From NCBI GenBank assembly GCA_049999725.1, contig JBNGIS010031066.1, forward strand, positions 41,220 to 90,645: 49,426 nt of DNA, read 5' to 3'. Position numbers and translations under genes: made by a program. Under the pieces are notes generated by a model. It was not told the origin of the DNA, did no database searches, and worked only from the letters and a program-made list of their open reading frames with translations. Within the stretch, counting starts at the first letter, position 1; every line of letters begins with the position of its first letter. Positions 9,251 to 19,757 of the stretch are shown here, piece after piece. The stretch is from Haplomitrium mnioides. Lineage: Eukaryota; Marchantiophyta; Haplomitriopsida; Calobryales.

Positions 9251-10440
9251 TGTTCTGCTTCAACAAATCGATCTTTATGCATCCAAATCAACATATTTTT
9301 TGGATTTGAGTATACAAAAAGGGTCGCCTGCTCTAGGCAAACATTTTGAGCTCTCATTTATGCATTTTGGTTCAAAAATGGATACACACTGAGCTATTGA
9401 ATTTCTGGTCCTATGAAACATAACACCATAACACTTGTGTTATGAGATTAAATGTTCAAGTGCATGGAATTTGACATATAAAGGATATTTGGAGTTAGAT
9501 ACAACCAGAACTCTATTCTAGAATCTAGATTGAAGCATCTAACCTATCAATTTGACATACAGATCTGCTCAACTCCTAATTGACACATCCATTCACTCTA
9601 TTTCATTTAATTGACCATTTGTGGATCATTGACATTACCTACCTATCTGATTGGAGTTATATTACACCATTTAACTGTTCAACACAGGTCTATATACTTA
9701 TACTATCAACACATATACTCTAATACTTTGTTTTTTTTACAGAAACTGAAAATATGATACTGAGACCAAACAAGTAAATAGCAAATAACATTTTGAAATA
9801 AACTTGATAGTTTGATACCTGATATTGCCTATATTGTACTCTCTGTTAATCAAACAAACTGAGAATAGGTTATTCTGAAGTTCAAAATATATGATCTATC
9901 ATACTAATTTTGTAAGTGGTATAACAGTTCAAACTAATTAGTTGGCTCACAGTTTTGATCAAAATTGACCAGGCTAGAAGCCACAACTAATCCATAGGAA
10001 TTGGAGCTATCTATTTGACCACATCAGCTATCAATCTCAATATTTGATCAAAGATACAACTTCAAGATTTCCGGTTCAACTTTTCAGAACCTGGTTACAT
10101 ATTTTGGAAATTCTATCAAAGTTCAACAACCTCTTGCTGCTTGGAGAAGACAATTCTTTACATCAGACTTGGTTGGTGACATCTGGACTGCTACAAGAAC
10201 CTGCACCAACATTCAGTTGGATATATACAGAGTCAACCCCTTGCCTACTGTAAGAAGAAGAGGGAAGCCATTTTCATAATAACTCTGTTATAACTTTCAG
10301 TTATAGAACTGTAAATTCAAATAACAGAAAAAACAAAAAGCATTTTGCTATTATAGATCAGAACTTTGTTAGTTCTTGAGAATACAAAAACTTTTAAGTT
10401 TTCAATTTCTTCATTTTAGTACAGACCTAGAGTCTAAAGG
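9251..10440. other. Non-coding region upstream of Copia-B
   Basis: AT-rich, no convincing gene. It includes an 18-base perfect palindrome (CATAACAC-TT-GTGTTATG) at 9427-9444. I looked for a 5' LTR matching 14824-15088 and for a Met-tRNA primer site and found neither. Copia-B is therefore 5'-truncated or its 5' LTR has been lost. The last few hundred bases may be its leader. Confidence 0.4.
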
Positions 10441-11460
10441 ATGGAAAAACTAAGCTTCAAGAGTTTGACCATAGAGGGGGAGAATTATCTCTCCTGGTTA
10501 CTAGATGTTGTAGCAAACCTGGTTTCCAAGGGATTGGAGGCTACTATCCTCACTGATGAGGATGTAAATGCTCAGCAAAAAGCTCAAGCCTTGGTGTTCT
10601 TGAGACACCATCTGTCTGATCCTTTGAAATTGCAATACATGAATGAGGGTAATCCAAGACTCTTATGGGACAGTTTGAAAGAAAGGTTTGACCATACAAA
10701 GACTATTCATCTGCCTAAAGCCATGCATGATTAGGTTAACATGAGAGTTTAGGACTTCACATCCATATCTAAATACAATAGTGAACTCTTCAGGATCATC
10801 AGTCAATTAACTTTGTGTGGTCACCCAGTTTCAGATGAGGAGCATATAGAAAAGACTTTATCCACTTTTCATCCTTCAAACATGATCATGCCTGCACAGT
10901 ATATGAATATGAACTTCAAAAGGTATTCTAAATTAATTGCATATCTCCTACTTGCAGAAAAGCATCAAGACTTGTTACTGAAAATTTCCAAGACTAGACC
11001 TCCTAGTACTCTGCCTGTTACTCAGCCACCTAAAGTGCACTTTAACAAACCAGTGAGTAACAGAGGACAACCAAGACAAAGAGCCAGATTTGGTTCCAAT
11101 AGGCAGACCTCAAGCAAGGGAAAAGGCCCTATGACTGGTGTTAATAATAAGCAATTCAGGGGGAGAGGCATAGGAAGGGGATCTGCTGGAAACTTTTACC
11201 CAAAGGGACAAAGAGGTGCAAGACCTCAAAACATAGGCAGGAATATGCCCTCTTCTCAGTTAGATGTACTAGATGTGGTACACTGGGCCATGTTCAGAAA
11301 ATGTGCAGAATACCAGCACATCTGGTAGTACTATATGCTCAAGACCAGAGCAAACAAAATAATATAGAGAACCATGGGGTGTTCCTAGAACAAGAAGATA
11401 CTTTAAGTGACTATATCCATAAAGATGACGATCTGGCTGTTCTAGAGAATCAAATGATAT
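10441..11460 (+). pseudogene. Copia-B gag (broken)
   Basis: Starts MEKLSFKSLTIEGENYLSWL, the usual copia-type gag (UBN2-like) opening, from the first ATG at 10441. TAG stops occur at 10732 and 10750-10752, and the frame resumes with a DEEHIEKTLSTFHPSN block and an RG-rich tail (about 11160-11230). After a frameshift the CCHC knuckle RCTRCGTLGHVQKMC reads in another frame near 11268-11315. It is followed by RIPAHLV, which matches Copia-A word for word. Beyond this a short stretch ends before the deletion. Capsid/nucleocapsid function is presumably lost. Confidence 0.85.
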
Positions 11461-14430
11461 AGTATTTATCTACACACCACCAAGTGGACCCTTACGATAC
11501 TTCTTGGTGATAATCTGTGCGTCATCAAAATGGTCTCAAGTCTCATTACTCTCTACCCAAAATTTAGTTTTCCCTATGACGTTGGCACACATTCTGAAAT
11601 TGAAAGCTCAATTTCCAAAAAATCCAGTAAAGGTCTTAAGGGTTGACAATGCGGAGGAGTTTACGTCTAAGACTTTTGACAATTTTTGTATGACTATAGG
11701 TATCGATACCCAATACTCTGTGGCTCACGTCCATTTTCAAAATGGCATAGCTGAAAGAGTTATACTCAATATACCGATGATAGCTAGGCCCATGCTCATG
11801 CAGACCAGAATACCACTTTTTTCATGGGGCCACGCTGCTCTTCATGTTGCTTCTTTATCGAAGTATAGACCATTAGCTTTTAATTCTTTATCGCCTCACC
11901 AACTTGCTTATGGGATTATTCCCGATCTCTCTCATCTTCATGTTTTTGGTTGTCAAATCTTTGTTCCAATTTCGTGACAGCAAAGGACTAAGATGGGACC
12001 TCAACGATAGGAGGGTATATATGTGGGCTATGATTCCTCGTCGATTATACAATATCTGGAACCATCCACGGTAGATGTATTTCATGCTAGATTCGTCAAC
12101 TGCCACTTCTATAAGGATATATTCCCATCTTTGTTTGAAGATAAAGCTTCTTCAATACCAGAAAACTTAGAATGGGAGAAAGTATCCATTTTTTGGATAG
12201 ATCAAAGAACAAAGCAGTATGAGGATGAAGTCAAGAGACTTCTTCACGTGACTAAGACTATCGAATAGTTGCCTGACTCATTTAATGAGACTGCAAAGGT
12301 AACACGATCACACATTCCTGCTGTAAATGTACCTGCAAGGATTCAAGACATTACTACAACAACGAGTGATCAATTACCAAGGCAAAAGAGAGGATGCCCT
12401 TTAGGCTCAAAAGACTCTCAACCAAGGCAACAAAATATAACAAAGAGGACTACTTTCTATGCTGATAGACCTCTACTACCATCATCATCCACTACACCAC
12501 CATCTCAGCCTACTATATCTCTTTTAGAGATCCCAGATAATAAAGAGATATCAATCCACTATATGGATACAGGGATTTTATAGTAGCGAGAGAGTGTTAG
12601 TATAGATGACCATTTTGCCTTCATGAATTCACAAACTATATCCGATATACCCCCTGATCCAAGATCTATCAAAGAAGCTATGGATAGTCCCGATTGGATT
12701 GAATGGGAAAAGGCAATGAATTCCAAATTGGATTCCATGATAAAGAGGAAAGTATTTGGACCTTTAGTCCCCATACCCTCTTACGCCCACTTAATCGGAT
12801 ATAGGTGGATTTTCATGAAGAAGCGAAATGAGAAAGGCAATCTTCTCAGATATAAGGCATGCCTTGTAGCCAAGGGCTATACACATATTCTTGGGAGAGA
12901 CTATGATCTCACATATGCCCTAGTTATGGATGCTATCACCTACCGGTTCCTAGTTTGCTTTTCCTTAGGACATGAGCTCATGACACATCAATTAGATGTG
13001 GTGTCAGCATACCTTTATAGGCTACTTGATACCCAGATTCATATGAAAGCTCCTCCAGAGCTTATTGCTAGGAATATCTATCATATTCAGGGGGCGAATG
13101 TCTCTAAGGGGAAACCTTTACGCGAACCATCTACCTCTTTACCAACGACCTATTTACAGCCCAAGAAGGGGAGTACTGGGTTTGGACCTTTAGTCCATGA
13201 GATGCAGACTAGGCAAATTAGACCTATTGTCCCTCCTATGCATGAATCCATGCCTCTGGCCAAAGATGGATATGTTGTCCAAATCATGAGATCTATTTAT
13301 GGACTTAAGCAAAGTGGTCCTATATGGTATCACAGATTAAAGAGGAGATGATTGCCATTGGTTTTCGCTACGATGACATTGCATCTAGTTTATTCATCAA
13401 GAATTTTGACAAACAATTTATTGTTGTCGCACTCTATATTGATGATATAAACTTGTTTGGACACCAAACCCTCATTGAGCAGACTATTTCTATGCTCAAG
13501 AAGATTTTTGATATGAGGGATATTGGTAAGACAACCTATTGCTTGGGACTTCAATTTGAGTACCTTGACGATGGCATTTTAGTCCATCAAAGTACTTATA
13601 CTAAGAAAGTCCTAAAACAATTTAATATGGATAAATCTCATCCGGTCACATCTCTTATGGAGATTAGATCACTAGATAGAGATAAGATTTATTCCGTAAA
13701 TGGAATGACATAGAGCCTATTCTCATATCTGAGATTCCATATCTCTCCGCTATAAGAGCTCTTATGTATTTCAAAAATCAAACTCGACTTGATATTTCCT
13801 TTGTCGTGAACTTGCTTTCCAGGCATAGTTCACAACCTACCATAAGGCATTGGAATGGCATCAAGCAAGTATTCAGATATTTACAAAGAACAATTGACAT
13901 GGGACTATATTTCACAAAACACACTGATCAAATCCTAACCAGTTATGGGATGCAGGATACCTTTCGGATTCTGATGATGCTAAATCCCAAACTGGGTATG
14001 TATTCCTATATGGCTCTATCGCCATATCATGGAAGAGTACTAAGCAGACTTTGACTTTCACATCTTCCAACCATGTAGAGATTATTGCTTTGTGTGAAGC
14101 AAGCATAGAATGCATTTACTTACGCAAGATGATGGATCATTTCTATATGTCTTGTGGTCTTTCTTGTTTATCTGACCCTACTATCCTCTATGAGGATAAT
14201 TTGGCATGTGTGCAGCAGATCTCACAAGGCTTTGTACGAGGAGATCGTACTAAACATACTGCACCAAAGTTCTTTTTCACGCATGAGCAACAGGATGACA
14301 CCATTTCTGTGTAGATGATTGCGGCCGGGAAAGATAATATTGCAGATCTTTTTACCAAGGCTTTATCTCTAGCACTGCATCGACGATATTATGATCTTAT
14401 TGGACTTCATCGATTATCTAACTTATTGTG
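11461..14430 (+). pseudogene. Copia-B pol: integrase fragment, RT and RNase H (broken)
   Basis: Sequence resumes at the integrase equivalent of PPSGPFRYFLV, so the protease, GAG-pre-integrase finger and first catalytic Asp of integrase (Copia-A residues about 170-395) are missing. The second Asp (RVDNAEEF) and Glu (NGIAER) remain. The AT-hook-like core is changed from GRP to GCP. The RT region has TAG stops at about 12266 and 12582, a frameshift near 13330 and a stop at about 13711. YIDD (13438-13446) is intact. A short GPLV-repeat insert lies between MKAPPEL and YGLKQSG, as in Copia-A but with only two hairpin units. RNase H is split by frameshifts near 13950 and a TAG at 14313. It is non-functional. 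Confidence 0.88.
13184..13232 (+). repeat. Two hairpin units in Copia-B RT, 36 nt apart
   Basis: TGGAC-CTTTA-GTCCA (arms 13183-13187 and 13193-13197) encodes GPLV, and AGAC-CTATT-GTCC at 13220-13232 encodes RPIV. Their starts are exactly 36 nt apart and they occupy the same place in the RT as the Copia-A array. A further core, GGACCTTTAGTCC at 12758-12770, lies in the ordinary RT N-terminal motif VFGPLVP. Confidence 0.85.
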
Positions 14431-14823
14431 ATCTATATTGATATCATCGACATTCTTTATTTTTATATTGATTTGACGATCATATCTTTTATCTTGGTGG
14501 CGTATTATTATATTTTTCCATATGATCTTTATCTTCTATTTATATTGTCCCCTGATTTTATGCTCTTCTGTTTTTCATGGCCTATAGCCATCTTCTTTAT
14601 CTTTTATATTGGCATACTTTATTTTTCATATATTCTTATCCATGGATAGTGATGGTTGTACTCTTTCCCTCGAAGGAGTATGAGAGGGTTTTAATGAGGC
14701 AACATCATTATCGATCTATATGGATTATATTGGGGGAGTTGGAGTTATTTCCTCTTATCTTCATCTTACGATATTTATGTTACGTTTTGTTTACAACATT
14801 CCCATGTTATAACAAAGGGGGAG
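14431..14823 (+). other. Copia-B 3' non-coding region with polypurine tract
   Basis: Pyrimidine-rich sequence without a gene, containing a GTACTCTTTCCCTCGAAGG motif near 14655 that parallels the Copia-A leader. It ends in the polypurine tract AAAGGGGGAG (14814-14823) directly before the LTR. Confidence 0.8.
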
Positions 14824-15088
14824 TGTTAGGATATATTTAATAACATAATAAGTAAGATTAGAGGATGTTTTCTTAATCTAGGATTAGGTTGCTAATCTAT
14901 AATTAGTAACCATATTAGGTTAAGCCTAACCTAGGATTAAGATAACAATATACTTGATTGTATTATTGAGAATAAGATGATTAATGATATGGGATTGAGA
15001 GGAGAAGAAAGAGAGGAAGATTCTTCACACACTTTTGCATGAGCTAATGGGCATATGTTGTGTACCTACTATATGATATATCACAACA
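14824..15088 (+). repeat. Copia-B 3' LTR, 265 bp
   Basis: Begins TGTTAGGATATA after the polypurine tract and ends ATCACAACA. The end resembles the end of the Copia-A LTR. The body is AT-rich. Without a 5' LTR the right boundary is inferred from the TG...CA rule and from the coding-like minus-strand sequence that starts right after it. Confidence 0.75.
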
Positions 15089-17084
15089 ACCAAGAATAGA
15101 TGACATCTTTGACTTTTTGGTATGGATGGGATACTCTATCCTTGCTTCTTCCCACAACTTGGAGTACACTTCGGAGCAAAAGGACTTCACCATCACAGCT
15201 AAAACCCTATGTCTCTCGAGCTCTCGAGACATTTCTTCAATCGAAAGCTCTCCAGCTTCCACACGTTTTGAAATAGAAGTTTTTTCTTTGTCGGGAAGAC
15301 CCTTGAAGGACCTCCACAATGCCCATTTAAAGATTCATTCTTAAAGATCCTTTGGCCTTTGGCTTCTGGCCCTTCACCTTGTTCTTCTCCTACATAAAAA
15401 AAATGCTATGTTGTAGCTCCCAAAGCTCTCCACTTGTGAATGCTAGTTGGAACCAATTGTCTTGACAAGTGATAGTCTTCTCAAGAGTAGACTTTGGCTT
15501 TATCTCCAGAGTCTCAAGCACTAACTGTCTTTTTAATTTTTGGGATAATACCATCCCACTTTCCATATACCTTTGATGCTAATACTCGACTTTCTGAATA
15601 GATGTTATTTCCAACCTATACTGTTGGTCATACATGTCATGAGTTGCAAAGATACAAGCTTTTATTGGTGTCAACTCCACATAGGCATAGCAGTTATAGA
15701 GCTGCAACATGGGAGTTTTTGCTCCATATTTGGTGATTAAAAGTTTCCTTGCGGCAACACTGTGATTGCCGCTTGCAATATTGTATCTGTACTTGTCAAG
15801 ATTCCTTAGGTCAAACTCTGACCTACCTTTTAACTCGTACTTTGTGTTCATCACAATGATGAAAAACTGTGCGCATACTTGTTTGTGAGCATTCTCTACG
15901 CTAGAAGCTCCGCAAAGTCTTCATTTAACCTCCTAATCTAGAATGGCTCCCAGTTATCCATTCCATATTTTGGAAGGTTTGAATTCTCCAGCAGAATGGT
16001 GACTGTTTCCTCACACACTCTGCACCACTGGATAGCAGACTTTTGAATCTTGCTCCTCAGACACTGCTTGATGATCCACCTGATCTCATTCTTGGAAGGT
16101 TGGCATCCCCTTGTGAGATTGCATTTTTCCCTAGAGGTGGAGCATGCACTGGCTCTGGCTCTTCTTCCTTGTATGAGCTCCTAGGAGTGGAAGATGAGGG
16201 GGCAACAGAAGACGAACTTGTTGGAGATGGAGAGGGTGCCAGCTCCTCCTCAACAGGTGGTGAAGGCATAGGCTTTTTCTTTAGTTATGCTTGCTTCTTC
16301 ATTTTTGGAGCCTCGACTGGCTTCACCTCCTTTCTCTTTTTTGTAGTAGATGGTCCACCTGTTGCTACCAAAGTCATCAAAGCTGCACGTGGATGCGGCA
16401 CAAGTTGTTGGACATCCACTCTTGTTTTGACTTTCAAAATTTTGATAGAAATGGAAAACTTTATGAAGTCTCTTTCTACCTGCTTTGCATTCGGGTAAGC
16501 GTTGACAAAGTACAACAAATATTAAGAGAACTAGAAACAAAAACAAAGAAAATGTCAATGACTTAACACAACAAATTTTCAAAAGTTTAATAAGAGACTA
16601 AGAGCATTTCAACCTTTGGTCTTAGCACAAACTTGCACTGTAGTCCATGCTTGTAAGGACTAGGGAGTCCATGCAAGCATGGACTCAGTAGTCCAATCAA
16701 GTAGAGCAGCGAAAAGGATCATAGGGTCAATGCGCACACCTACTTGAGAAACCAAACACGTTTGGACTCCCAAGTCCATGCACGTATGGGCTCCACGGTC
16801 CTTCCGCGTCCTTACTAGCAAGAAAGTCTGAGTCCATGCACGCATGGACTCCCAAGCAACTTAAAAAATTAAAACAAATGAAAATTTAACTTTTTGATCT
16901 CACCTTGCCGTCGTTGAAGGTCGACTGCAAATCCTTTGTAAAGACATCTTGTGCCTTCATGTCGTTGAAGCATAGTTTCTTTCGTGAGGTCTTGTAGAGG
17001 GTAATGCTCTCCTCTAATTGCACAAGCAATCTCTTGACATGTAGGTTCACGTGGTGAAAAAAAAAAGGTTAGTGTATAAAACAT
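15089..17084 (-). pseudogene. Unrecognised multi-exon gene remnant (minus strand), interrupted by Copia-B
   Basis: Going left from 17084: an exon-like stretch (REPTCQEIACAIRGEHYPL…) ends at a CAAG/GTGAGATC donor near 16905. An intron holding a palindromic array follows. Coding-like sequence resumes near 16520 (NAYPNAKQVERDFIKFSISI), then a lysine-rich segment, a Ser/Pro/Glu-rich low-complexity tract (about 16075-16260), and further blocks such as ENSNLPKYGMDNWEPF and KYRYNIASGNHSVAARKLL. The final block MWRSFKGLPDKEKTSISKR… runs into the Copia-B LTR at 15088. Stops and several frameshifts break it. I do not recognise the family. Together with 5890-7212 it shows the same layout: exon, array-containing intron, exon. 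Confidence 0.5.
16630..16860. repeat. Palindromic array within a predicted intron
   Basis: Two copies have perfect 10-bp arms separated by two bases (16665-16686 with centre AA, 16830-16851 with centre AC): GAGTCCATGC / GCATGGACTC. Several imperfect copies lie between. It falls between a CAAG/GTGAGATC donor (near 16905) and a TTTGTTTCTAG acceptor (near 16530) of the minus-strand gene remnant. Confidence 0.85.
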
Positions 17085-17459
17085 TGATAGTTTTCATCTT
17101 TCCAATTTGTTTTTTCATTTCCTTCATAAAAATTTCACAATTTTGTTATTTGGTGAAATTTTCTTCAAAAATACATCTTTTGAGTGTGCTAGTAGAAGTT
17201 GAGAATATTTGTTAAAGTAGTTTCTTCAAATAGTTTCTTTTTAATTGGTATTTATCAATGGTTGGAGTCTTCAAAGGCAAAAAGAGGCTAGAATTCTAAG
17301 ATTCATGTTTGCAAAAAGTGTTTCTTTTGGCCGACAACTAGAGATAGTTTTAAATTGCTGCTATGTAGAAGTAACCGATGGAATACTCAAAGCATCAAGA
17401 ATGATAGGGAGTATTTTGAGGAAAAAGATGGCGCTTGTTGAATCAGATAGCTCTGTCTA
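17085..17459. other. No gene recognised
   Basis: AT-rich sequence with a 71-codon open stretch from 17245 that shows no recognisable motif. It could be an upstream exon of the transposase-like remnant that follows, but nothing in it proves this. Confidence 0.35.
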
Positions 17460-17645
17460 GGAAGATCAAACAAGTGAACCTTATGCGCACATAGGATCAG
17501 GGATTGAACCTTGTGCATGCATAGGGTAAAAAATGAACCCAATGCGCACATTGGATTAGAGAGTGAACAACTTGCACACAAAGGATCAAAGAAGGAACCC
17601 AATGCTCGTATAGGATCCAAAACTCAACCTTCTACACACACAGGA
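17460..17645 (+). repeat. Array of about six 30-bp units of the palindrome family
   Basis: Each unit begins GAACC and contains an imperfect palindrome such as CCTATGCGCACATAGG or CCAATGCGCACATTGG followed by ATC. The 30-bp period gives a 10-residue repeat on the plus strand (EPNAHIGxxx), part of which is open and continuous with the downstream coding-like sequence. It may therefore be an exon-embedded version of the array. Confidence 0.75.
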
Positions 17646-18890
17646 TCTTTGTTGCCAGTCAAGCGGTCAGATTTGAATCTTTCTTTTGACTACTCCAACA
17701 GATTGACAAAAAGACATTCAAGTCAAAATCTCCAAGTGGTTGTGGACCTTTCTTCGTCCTCATCAGATGAAGACAACAATGTTCAAGATCCAAATGTGCT
17801 TGTCCAAAATGCAAAAAGCATAGAATCCGTGGTCGGTTTTAATTTTGGAGATGATTCGCTGTCACTGATCACACCACTCAAACAACAAGTGATTTCTAAT
17901 CAAGTTGGACCTTTTAATGAGATTGGGAGATCTTTAAGAAACTAAATTATTTTGGAGGAATCTTTAGACCATAGTTTAGGAAATGATTCTACCAAAGAAT
18001 CTTAGTCAACCAACATTTCGTTGGAGTTATCGCAAAGGGCACGAATTATTTTACAAAAAAACATTTCTTAATGTTCAAGATATTGACGAAGATTCTATTT
18101 TGGCATGGTCGAGCTCTCCCAATCCTCAAAGTGGAATTTATCCTTCGAAAACTTATTTTGAAGGAACAAACAATGTTCAGGATGATGCTCAAGATTTTCA
18201 AGACGATGAATTATTTTCAATGGCTAAATTCTTCTATGGACCGAATCGATCGACACTATATAAGAATTCTTTGTCTGGGCTAAAACCCAAACGATTAAAC
18301 TTTTTACATGAAAATTAATTGTTTGTTGTTGTGCAAGACAAATTTTTTGAAAATTGTGAGAGAAACGTATTTTTGACAAAGCATGAAGAATCGAGATACT
18401 ACATTGTAGTTAGGAATACCAAAAAAAGACTCTGATGTTGACGATTGGTTCACTTTGCTAGATAGTACCGTTTTTTGTAAAAGAGCCTTCAAATTAATAT
18501 TATCAGTAGAGAATGATAGAATCCAAAGGATTCAAAATCTCAAAAATACACATCATAGAGGTATTTTTGGAGATAGAGAGTTATCTGCTAAAGGAGTATT
18601 TGTGCGTGAATGGATAAATTTTATTTTTCTAGGGATAGTGTGAGAGAATGCTCACTCACAAAGTTTATTACTTGCCCGATAATTTTACAAAATGGGAAGT
18701 TTATGACTACTACACAACTTATTTGAAAGAGAAAGATCTTGATTGCATTTTTAGTTTTTTGAGTTTTACAAAACATTGGAGAACTCATTTTCTAAATGTT
18801 AAAATTCCAAAATGCAACAGATTTTCTATTTGTGAAACATGCCAAAAAAAAATTCATTGCGAGAAAAATCCGTCTTGGAGTCCGACAAAG

Positions 18891-19757
18891 GTAACAAATT
18901 TCTTCTCTTTTGAAACCTACAGTCAATTGATGCTCTTTTTACTAGACTCAAAGCTTAGTTCTAGAGATGTTACGTCTTCTCAACTTAGGGCCAAAAGATA
19001 TTTGTTTTGTTAAGTTGTTCAACAAACAATATTTGAGTTAAATAAACCTTAGCAACTTGAGTTGTGAGAATAGAGTCTATGCTCACATAGGGTCCGTTTC
19101 TTTTAGTTTGAATCCAAACCATGTGAAGAGTCAAATAAAGCAAGGAAGTGGATCTAATTGTTGGTTGTGACCTTAGCCTTGCATCGATTTTTGTTATTGT
19201 TGCTTTGAATCAATAGCCCATTGCTAGATAAACAATATCAAGAATCATTTTTGTTGTTTGCAAATCCTCTGCGTATAGGTTTTGTTCTTGTCTCTTTCAA
19301 ATCCAACTGCAACAATACTCAAAGCAAGCCAAAATATTGATGTTGTTGATTTTGGTTCTATGTGTGCATAGGACCGATTATTGTTTCCACTGATTCTATG
19401 TGCGCATATGATTTGTTATTGTTTTTTTAATCCTTTGTGAATAAAGAGTCTAAGCTACCTTTGAAATTGAAGTTCCAGTTTGTGATCCGTTGTGTGCAAA
19501 TCTTGTTTTTCTACTATCGAAACTTGTGATTATTTCAAGTCAAAGACAAGTACTTATTGTGAGTGTTATTGAGATTCTCCTAGATTTAAATTAACTTACG
19601 TTTATTTTTAATCTTTTTATAAATTTTTACCACTACCAATCCAAACATTTGTTGAAGTTAATTTGAATATTTTTAGCACATGAGGTTGTCTTTGAGGTTT
19701 GAAACATTGACACATGTTTTACTGAACTACTTTTATCTCTTTGGTGTTTTGTTGCAG
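18891..19757 (+). other. Predicted intron in the transposase-like remnant
   Basis: The donor CAAAG/GTAACA follows the Cys-cluster exon, and the acceptor GTTTTGTTGCAG precedes the exon reading into MKERTKLANHQRKYY. The 867-bp interval is AT-rich, lacks coding similarity and contains palindrome-family units at 19060-19480. The exon phases differ by two, so the downstream exon carries a frameshift or the real acceptor differs slightly. Confidence 0.55.
19060..19480. repeat. Dispersed palindrome-family units in the predicted intron
   Basis: Units include GTCTATGCTCACATAGG (near 19076), TTCTATGTGTGCATAGGA (near 19357) and GATTCTATGTGCGCATATGA (near 19395). They are imperfect and farther apart than in the tandem arrays. 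Confidence 0.55.

Larger units (their letters stand above)
10441..15088 (+). mobile_element. Copia-B: decayed Ty1/copia element related to Copia-A
   Basis: It carries gag, partial integrase, RT and RNase H in the copia order, then a polypurine tract and a 3' LTR. Alignment by eye to Copia-A is good from the zinc knuckle onward, with clear protein similarity. It has many stops, frameshifts and a large internal deletion. The LTR end at 15088 abuts a minus-strand gene remnant, so the element inserted into that gene. No 5' LTR was found. Confidence 0.9.

Noticed and set aside
9251-10440. 5' LTR of Copia-B
   Set aside because: No similarity by eye to the 3' LTR at 14824-15088 and no tRNA-complementary primer site was found.
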